64,000 nt of DNA. It comes from Paulinella micropora. Taxonomy: Eukaryota; Cercozoa; Imbricatea; Euglyphida; Paulinellidae. Shown here piece after piece: positions 57,238 through 64,000 of the stretch. The notes below the pieces were generated by a model. It made no database searches. It saw nothing but the letters and a program-made list of their open reading frames with translations, and had not been told where the DNA came from. The DNA lies in assembly GCA_019918135.1 (NCBI GenBank), contig WBZZ01001272.1, positions 132,086-196,085 on the forward strand, given 5' to 3'. Position numbers and translations under genes: made by a program. The first letter of the stretch is position 1; every line of letters starts with the position of its first letter.

Positions 57238-60203
57238 AGGGTTTACTAATGCATGGTTTGATGAGAGTCTTAGGGAAGCGATTGCGCGACGGAGAGAGGC
57301 ATACGGCCTCTGGCGAAGGAATGAGGCCAACCGAGAGGCCTGGCAAAGATATAAAGAAGCGAGGAAGGCGGTCAGAAGGTTATGCAAGGAGAAGAAGGAG
57401 CAAGCGTGGAAGCGGGTCCAGAATGACACCGCTGCCAACTTCAGGAGCGCTACCATGGCCACGTACTGGAAGCTGTCAAAGCGTTTGGGCGGGGTTCGGC
57501 GGTCGAACGCTTCTGCTCCTGTTCGGAAGCCCGATGGCACTCTGGCATGCACACTCCGGGAAAAACTACAAGAATGGGAAGAATACCGCCGACGTATGGT
57601 GGTCCCCAAAGAAAACCAGTTTTTGGAGGATGCATGTGTAGAGGAAGTCGGTTCTGATGAGGAAGCAGCGCGGATTGAGCCCGAGCGGAAGGCCCGCGAA
57701 ACCTTCCAGTATAACGACAACCTGCGCGACCAATTCGAGGCTATGGCGCAAGCCGAGGAGATCCGGACTGAGACGGGCCCGCTGGACTATGATTACACCG
57801 AGAAGGAAGTGGAGCTCTGCCAGGAAAATCTCCAGAATCACAAAGCGTGCTCACCGGATAAGATCAAGAACGAGATGCTCAAGTACGGAGGCACGCGGAT
57901 TGTGAGCTTTCTGGTGCGCTTCTTCAACTGGTTGAAATCGTGCGAATACACCCCCAGCGACTGGGGCAAAGTGATTATCGTCAACATCCCAAAAGGAGGC
58001 GACCCAACCGATCCGGAAAATTGGAGAGACATCGCGATTCTGAGCTGTCTGGGTAAGATGTATCTGTCCCTTATGGCGGCGAGGCTTACGGCTTTCATCG
58101 ATCAGCCGGGCAGGCTTCGCCCAGAGCAGGGTGGGTTCCGGCCAAAACGTAGTACGGGGGACCAGATTTTTGTCCTTAAGGAGCGTCTGCGCCTTAGACA
58201 ACAAGCTGGCCTCCGCTTTTTCGTTTTGTTCGTGGATCTGAGAAAGGCATTCCCTACGGTTTGGCGGGCCGGGTTGTTTCAGAGGCTAACCCAGATGGGG
58301 GTACAGGGCAAGTTCTATCGCATTCTGCGGCGTTTTTACCGAAGAACGTCATCGCGAGTGCTAGTCGATGGCGAACTCACTGGTGAAGTGCTGGAAGAGA
58401 TGGGAGTTCAGCAAGGGTCGCCGTTGTCACCGTCGCTGTTCAACGTCTTCATGGATGAGCTAACGGTCCGAATCGCGAAAGAGTTGGAGATCGAGGACCT
58501 CAACCGCATCGAAGACATACGGACCCTGCTTTACGCCGACGACGTTGCGGTAATTGCGCATAGTGTCACCAAGCTTCAACAGATTGTAAATGTCGTGGCG
58601 ACATTCGTGGAGGACTATCGGCTTGAAATCAACCTGAAACCGGGCAAGACGGAAGTCATGCCGATATACGGGCACGCCAAGTCAAAAAAGTCGCCCCATG
58701 CGTGAGGTTCCGGGGCAAGGTTCTCAACGTCACCGACCACTACAAATACCTGGGAGTTCTGCTCACGGACACCCTCTCCGATAAACCGCAAGCGAAGCGG
58801 GCGGCGGAAATCACTGTAGCGGGAACGGCTGCCTGCTACCCCCTCTGGATTGCCCATGAAGTTCCAGCGCGTCTTCGGCTGATGAATTGGCAGCAAATGG
58901 TTGGCGCAAAGTTGCTTTACGCATCGGCTTTTTGGGATCTGCCGGGCGCCAACAAGCTGAGTAAGCTGGAGGGCGCGTTGGTAGCGCCCCTGCGGGTCAT
59001 CTTGGGTGTTGGTACGCGCACAAGCGGCTGCATCACCAGGGGTTTAGGCCGCACGCCGAGTTTTAGCATCCTTGCCAAGGCGGCCCGGCTTCGGTTCCTA
59101 GGGCGCATCGAGTTACTGGGCAACACAGCGCTAACACGCAGGCTTTACAACACGGGTCGGTGCAAATGGAAGGAAGATACGGAAAATTTGATCTTAGCAG
59201 ATCACAGGCTGCGGGAGGGCTTGGATGCGCTCAAGCGGGTCGTGAACGAAGATGGCACGGTAGATGATAAGGACTGGCGGGCCGCTCTGGCGAACTGGAA
59301 CGAGGTGGTAAAGCAATGGTCTGTCCGGCAGGAAGTAGCTGGCTGGGAGCGGCAGGCTAAGCCCTCTGATGGGCTTAGGGTGCTGCTTAGCCAGATGTCT
59401 TCCCGCTCTGCTTTCCCACGTTGGCGGGCGCTGGAGGGGGAAGTCACAACCTTATCAGAAGGCGATTGTTGAGCTGCAACAATCGCCTTCGCCTCTACCG
59501 ATCCAAATTTGGCTCATGCTCGCCGGACTGCTCAAGCTGTTTCGCCTTGTGTGGCACTGAGGTTAACGAGTCGTTACGTCACTTCCTGCTGCATTGCCCA
59601 ACGTTTGCGAGCTCTCGTGAGGCACTATTTAAGTTTATCGATGAGGCGCAAGCCCGGCAGCCCCTCATGCTGAATCGAGGAGGGCTTTATCACAGGGAAC
59701 TGCGGGAGGCAGAGGAGGAGATGAGGCTCTTCAAAGAGGAATGGCTGAAGGGGGAGGATGAAAAGATGGCGGCGATGCTCGGCGTTTTGTTTATCCCTGT
59801 CCCAGAAGAGGTGGAGGAGGAGTTAGGAAGGTTTGTTGCCACCATCTGGAAGGAGTGGGAGGAGTTGGAGGCGCAGACCAGGGAGGCAGAGGGGGCGGAG
59901 GAGGAGGAGGAGGTGATCGACCTCACGGTCGTTCAGGAGGTGGGTAGAAGGAGGGGAAGGCCTAGTCAGGTAGAATGTCTGGCTAGATCTGTTGTAGGTG
60001 GAGGTCAGCGCAGCGTCGCGGACTTCTTCTCGGCAGATAACTCCTCTCACTCCTTGCACCCACTTGCACATGCACAGCACGCTCATTTGCACATTGCACT
60101 GCCAGTCGAGTCTTTGGAGCGGAGCCGCGTCACCGAACGGTCCCGTGCTACCAATGGAGGCACATGTCCGACAGGATCAAAGGCCAATTGATTGATAAGT
60201 CTA
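57238..60203 (+). pseudogene. LINE2: 5'-truncated non-LTR retrotransposon (RT to C-terminal tail)
   Basis: A relative of LINE1, clearly diverged at protein level. The frame is open from 57239 to 58705 and starts at the junction, at the position of WFDxxLxE before the RT. RT blocks: DWGKVIIVNIPKGGDPTDP, LRPEQGGFRPKRSTGDQ, LFVDLRKAFPTVWRAG, QQGSPLSPSLFNVFMDEL, YADD (58532-58543) and LKPGKTEVMPIY. A frameshift at about 58700 leads to 58702-59472 (VLNVTDHYKYLGVLLTD ...), and another near 59460 to 59421-60191. The last frame has a Cys/His knuckle (CSSCFALCGTEVNESLRHFLLHC) and the tail EEEVIDLT (59907-59927), RRRGRP (59946-59963) and QRSVADFF (60006-60029). The 3' end (60156-60203) carries the shared module GGAGGCACATGTCCGACAGG before ATT units. 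Endonuclease is absent through truncation at the palindrome border. Confidence 0.88.
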
Positions 60204-60236
60204 TTATTATTTTTATTATTATTATTATTTTTTTTA

Positions 60237-60317
<81 letters not shown>
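60204..60317 (+). repeat. (ATT)n tail of LINE2
   Basis: ATT and TTTTATT units, then about 25 ATT units. Confidence 0.9.
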
Positions 60318-60320
<3 letters not shown>

Positions 60321-60368
60321 GAGGCACATGTCCAGGATCTGGATCTGATGCTATAGTCTGAGGAAGCC

Positions 60369-60434
<66 letters not shown>

Positions 60435-60493
60435 GGAGGGGTGCACAGTATGGCACCCCACGGGAAGAGGAGGTGGTTGGGCCTCTTCCCACT
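60318..60493 (+). repeat. LINE 3'-end fragment, (ATT)n and R3 copy
   Basis: 60318-60370 is the LINE1 3' module (identical in type to 30848-30898), followed by about 21 ATT units and the R3 segment 60433-60490. The same order occurs at 30848-30990, so this composite has been copied as a unit. Confidence 0.75.
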
Positions 60494-60668
60494 GGTTTCG
60501 AGGCTATGTCGTTGTGTTGGCTCCGAGGCTATGTTGTTGTGTTGGTTCCGAGGCTATGTTGTTGTGTTGGTTCCGAGGCTCTGTTGTTGTGTGGTTTCCG
60601 AGGCTATGTCGATGTGGGTTCCGAGGCTATGTTGTTGCGTTGGTTCCGAGGCCATGTCGTTGTGTTGT
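60494..60668 (+). repeat. 25-bp minisatellite
   Basis: About seven degenerate tandem copies of TTCCGAGGCTATGTTGTTGTGTTGG, with one or two shortened units near 60590-60630. Not found elsewhere in the window. Confidence 0.85.
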
Positions 60669-61102
60669 TTTTTATAAGACATACACCACGTGGGATCAAA
60701 GGGGTATTTACATTCCGCGATCTAGGGGTGGTGACGGGTTTCGAGGCGTCCCAGATACTTACCATAAAACGTCCTCATGCGCTGGCAGACCGCATGAAAT
60801 GTCTGCTACCCCTGTGAGTACCTCCATGCGGACCTACCCAGTCTCGTGGAGCTCTCACGCGGGGAAGATCAATCATTTGTAGTTGATTTCCTGCAAGGTA
60901 CCCGACACTGTGCGGGTAGTAGGGACTTCCTTTTGGGGCCTTCTATGCAGGATGGTTAGAGTCACTCTTCCCTCCCCAACATACTCACTGTAGTCCCTGT
61001 TGGGTCGAGGGATGGAGGCGCATGGCCCTCGGGCTCAGCCATGACAGATCAATATATATATTAATATTATTATTAATATTATTATTAATATTATTATTAT
61101 TA
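60669..61102 (+). repeat. Short retroposon-like unit with shared 3' module and (ATT) tail
   Basis: Single-copy body without an ORF. It ends at 61012-61048 in GGAGGCGCATGGCCCTCGGG and CTCAGCCATGACAG, a variant of the module at the ends of the SINE and LINEs, and is followed by AT/ATT units to 61102. It appears to be another retroposon using the same tail. Confidence 0.5.
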
Positions 61103-61587
61103 TTCCTTGGAGTGTTGACTGTGACATATTTGAGGGAAATCCCGATGAAAAAACCTAGTCACACTTGCTAAACAGAGTTCCAGCCCAATGGCCTCAAGGC
61201 GTTAAACTGTGACGCCAACTCATAACCCTTTGGTGGTAGATGCTGGGGAGGAGGGTCGTTGCGCGCGTAAAAGATCTTAAACTCCGCATATGCTGGTTGA
61301 TAGCCCAGGACCCAGCAGACACCAGATTGTTATGGGTGGGGTTTCGAGGCAGCTCTAGCAACCGCGCTTGGTGTATGCACTTGCACATTCGGTGACGTCT
61401 TGCAAGAGGTTGCTGGGACTGCGGAATAACCTCGGCTTAGTGCAGTCTTGCCCTCAGGAGCTCCATCGGTGGCCCCGATCATCAGGCGAGAGACTGACAC
61501 GGGGGGGTGGAGGACCTCGAACAAGGGTATTGGAGGCTTATGTCCGTTGAGGATATGCCATTAGCTGCATCAGTACGCCTCAGATAT

Positions 61588-61662
<75 letters not shown>
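61103..61662 (+). repeat. Second short retroposon-like unit with (ATT) tail
   Basis: About 485 bp without recognisable coding content, ending near 61528-61590 in GGAGGCTTATGTCCGTTGAGG and CTCAGATATAG before about 24 ATT units. The end is a weaker variant of the shared 3' module. Confidence 0.4.
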
Positions 61663-61663
<1 letters not shown>

Positions 61664-61835
61664 GGGAGTACATAGGCCATTGGTCCTTTCCATGGGCTTA
61701 TTGGTATAAAGCTCCTAGAGTAATGTTCTATGCCGTCACTTCCTTTATTCCACCGATTGGTGTGGAGACTTTCCTTATGGAATGGAGGACTGGATGCACA
61801 TGGCCTTTTGGCTCAGCAATTGGCAGGAGATACAC

Positions 61836-61837
<2 letters not shown>
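61663..61837 (+). repeat. Repeat R1, copy 4
   Basis: Same unit as 30555-30727, between ATT tracts. Confidence 0.8.

Positions 61838-61904
<67 letters not shown>
61838..61904 (+). repeat. (ATT)n tail
   Basis: About 22 ATT units between repeat R1 and the SINE. Confidence 0.95.
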
Positions 61905-62133
61905 GGACACCGTGATAGCCCAGTGGTCAAGTTCTACCATCTGGGCCCTGTCGCCAGTTCGATTCCCGTCGGTGCCACCAGTATTTTCATTGAACATACC
62001 GGTCCGTCTGGAAGTGTTGGAACTGCCCGTACGGGGGTGTCATTAGAGCCTATCGTCAATTCTTCGCACTCCCCTCACGGTGAGACGATGGAGGCGCATG
62101 TGCAGATTTGCATCAGCCATTGACAGAGAAGCA
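61905..62133 (+). repeat. tRNA-derived SINE, full-length
   Basis: Head of 76 bp with a polymerase III A box TAGCCCAGTGG (61916-61926, fits TRGCNNAGYGG) and B box AGTTCGATTCC (61956-61966). The 3' side has exact tRNA geometry: T loop TTCGATT, acceptor strand CGGTGCC (61970-61976), discriminator A and CCA (61978-61980). The 5' side GG-A-CACCG would pair with CGGTGCC except for one inserted A. The body (AGTATTTTCATTGAACATAC ...) leads to the 3' module GGAGGCGCATGTGCAG ... GAGAAGCAC and an (ATT)n tail. Eukaryotic tRNA genes do not encode CCA, so the head looks derived from a mature tRNA. Not a working tRNA gene: stems are imperfect. Confidence 0.8.
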
Positions 62134-62134
62134 C

Positions 62135-62171
<37 letters not shown>

Positions 62172-62359
62172 GTCTGCACCAGTATTTTCATTGAACATAC
62201 CGGCCCGTCTGGAAGTGTTGGAACTGCCCGTTCGGGGGTGTCATTAGAGCTTATCGTCAATTCTTCGTACTCCCCTCACGGGTGAGACGATGGAGGCGCA
62301 TGTGCAGAAATGCATCAGCCATTGACAGAGAAGCACTATTATTATTATTATTATTATTA
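62134..62359 (+). repeat. (ATT)n, 5'-truncated SINE and (ATT)n
   Basis: ATT units to 62170, then a SINE copy beginning in the body (CACCAGTATTTTCATTGAAC, about 62176) and ending in GAGAAGCAC at 62335, then ATT units to 62359 directly abutting LINE1. Confidence 0.85.
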
Positions 62360-63283
62360 TGCGCAACTCTCAACTGGGCATTTACTCGGTAGGGGTTCGG
62401 CCAGGCAGGTTGTGGGGTTGTCTGTTGGATTGTTGGTTGGCTCGTTTTTCTTGGCTGTTGGTTTGGGTCTGGTTTCCTGGTTAGCCCATTTTCGCCGAAT
62501 TTCCTGCCGAGTAAATGCCTGGGGGCTTCCAGTTCCGGTTTGGTGATCTTGTTGAGGTGAGCATTCGGAGGAAACAGTACCGAGATGGGTTGAAGATAGG
62601 ATCCACATTGAGCCGAGATGGGGCCGAGTTGACCTGTTTCCAACTCGGCTCCATTTCGGCTTCATGTTAATCCTATCTTCATCCTATCTGGGTTTTGTCT
62701 CCTCCCTATCTTCGCTTCTTCGGGGTTCCCTAACTGGAATACATGATGACGCGCAGGTTGGAGAGGGGCTTCAGTCGGTCCCAATGCTTGCCAGTGCCTT
62801 GCTGCGTTGCCGTGCCTTGCCCCATGCATTCACACCCTCCACCGTTGCATTTCTAACTGAGCAGCTTCGGCTGGGATTACTATACTTGTCTGTAAGACCC
62901 TATAGGTACCGCTAGGTTCGCGCCTTCTATACCCACGTGGGGGAAGGAGTTTCAGCGGCACGCCGTCCGATCTGGCTCCACTCGGGGACACCCGTACCTC
63001 ATGATGTGTATTGTTAGGAGCAGCTGAAATAAGGCATGAGAGTAGAGGCGTTGGCGATGCGATGGAGAGCGTGTGTAGTGCGTGATGCAGGTTCTGGCGA
63101 CGCTGGGGGTGCTGGCGGGCGCCGAAGGGCACGAAGCGACGCGGCAGCGTCCAGTGACACCGGCGGAAATGCGTGTAGGGTGTGTTGCAGATACCGCCGA
63201 TGCTATTTGCATGGGCGGGCGCTTTCCTCGCGTAAAGAGGCGCGGCGGTGACGGCCAGCGACATTGGCCGTCTACTACTCTCA
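62357..63283 (+). promoter_or_regulatory. LINE1 copy 3, 5' UTR
   Basis: Matches 31029-31949 with few differences (an extra T in the hairpin loop, one C fewer near 62788, T to C near 62898). It begins directly at the ATT tail, which supports 31026-31029 as the real LINE1 5' end. Confidence 0.75.
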
Positions 63284-64000
63284 ATGGATTACAAATACGC
63301 GAAGCACGGAGCTACCACTGTGGCCCTTATGGGACAAGGTAGAATCGCCGAAGACCTGGACAATCCCCGTGGGAATGCCTCTTCGACGGGCTCTGGCCCG
63401 ATGTCCAGGATGGGAGGATGAGGGCTCGCGTATATGACGGAATTCCTGAACCACGTGGAGAGGCTATCTTAGCTGCGCCTCATCCTTCCTCCCCAAACCT
63501 GGCACACGGGTCGGCGCTTCAACATAAGGCGAGCGGCGCTATATGGCAGATGGCACCGCCGCCTCGACAGTACCGGCGGGTAGATCGGTACGACAAGGAC
63601 GGGTGTAATCTGATTGTCTGGGGGCTCTCAGAACGCGCCAATCTACAGGAGATCGCCTCCAACATGAGCGGTCTTGGTCTGGTGGTCCCGGTAATGGAGT
63701 GGCAAGGCCAGCGAATGTCTCGTCACCTGGAGCTGGTCTACGAGGACGATGACAGCAGGCAGACGGCGTTGCAGCAACTCAAAATCTCAAATTTTTCGGC
63801 AGAGGGGTCAATGTGGCCCTTGAGCGCAGGTTCAGGGACAGGGAACGTGTCCGAAGGCTTATTCGCACCCATCTGTGTGGGGAAGCGGCGGTCCGGAAGG
63901 AGGAAGCTGCGACGGGATCTCGCGTCTTGCCTCTGCATGAAGAATGTGTTGATGATGTGCAGGTGGTGTCTTCGAAATTGGCTGCCGATGCACCTGAGTG
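63284..64000 (+). pseudogene. LINE1 copy 3, N-terminal part (cut by window end)
   Basis: ATG at 63284 as in the other copies. One base is missing in GATGTCCAGG (near 63405; the other copies have GATGTCCCAGG), which shifts the frame after about 40 codons. A further change near 63780 (AAAATCTC versus AAACATCTC) shifts it again. The RRM-like segment is otherwise readable, so this copy is nearly identical to LINE1 but also inactive. The endonuclease and RT would lie beyond the window. Confidence 0.8.

Noticed and set aside
55534..57720. 728-codon minus-strand ORF with a novel N-terminus fused to copia pol
   Set aside because: The N-terminal 160 codons are the antisense strand of LINE2; the frame happens to stay open across the palindrome border at 57237.
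61905..61980. Functional tRNA gene
   Set aside because: The anticodon and D arms do not fold well, an extra base disrupts the acceptor stem, CCA is encoded and the unit continues into a SINE body with an ATT tail.

Overview
This is a gene-poor, retroelement-dense stretch of a eukaryotic nuclear genome. LTR retrotransposons (Ty1/copia and Ty3/gypsy), non-LTR LINEs, a tRNA-derived SINE and long (ATT)n and other simple repeats make up almost everything that can be read. I see no cellular housekeeping gene and no bacterial features. The host lineage cannot be fixed from the sequence; a protist, alga or fungus with abundant copia elements is compatible. Most ORFs are degenerate, with frameshifts and in-frame stops.

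Layout. 1-2474: end of a minus-strand copia pol (element C). 2475-8755: a mosaic copia element, in which the 5' LTR and gag start of family A are joined near 4423 to the gag end, pol and 3' LTR of a different family B. 8756-10344: minus-strand copia integrase (element D). 10345-12018 and 20220-22500: the two halves of one minus-strand gypsy element, split by insertion of a nearly complete family A copia element (12019-20219; two 396-bp LTRs, gag 12394-15723, pol 15723-19582). 22501-24793: nothing recognisable. 24794-28490: a degenerate ORF cluster of unknown type ending in an RNase H-like remnant. 28497-31025: satellites, a SINE and short retroposons. 31026-36832: LINE1.

The main structural feature is a giant inverted repeat. 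17466-36832 is repeated in reverse at 37885-57237 (arms about 19.4 kb, spacer about 1.05 kb). Paired coordinates sum to 74703 at the outer ends and 74722 near the centre. The arms differ mainly in microsatellite length and a few substitutions, except for the innermost 275 bp, which are clearly more diverged. The outer end of the right arm cuts copia A in mid-pol and joins it to a second, diverged LINE (LINE2, 57238-60203). 60204-62359 is another nest of ATT-tailed retroposons, including a full SINE with a tRNA-like head. 62360-64000 starts a third LINE1 copy, cut by the window end.

Most notable findings. (1) Family A Gag carries a MYND-type zinc finger besides its zinc knuckle; its start codon lies inside the 5' LTR, and gag and pol overlap as TAATG. 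(2) Two diverged LINEs end in the same order of short motifs: a SUMO-interaction-like VIDLT, an RGRP AT-hook core and a PCNA-binding-like QxxVxxFF box. (3) LINEs, SINE and other retroposons share a 3'-terminal module followed by (ATT)n, as if one LINE machinery mobilises all of them. (4) The palindrome has LINE sequence at both breakpoints and a jump in divergence at its inner edge.
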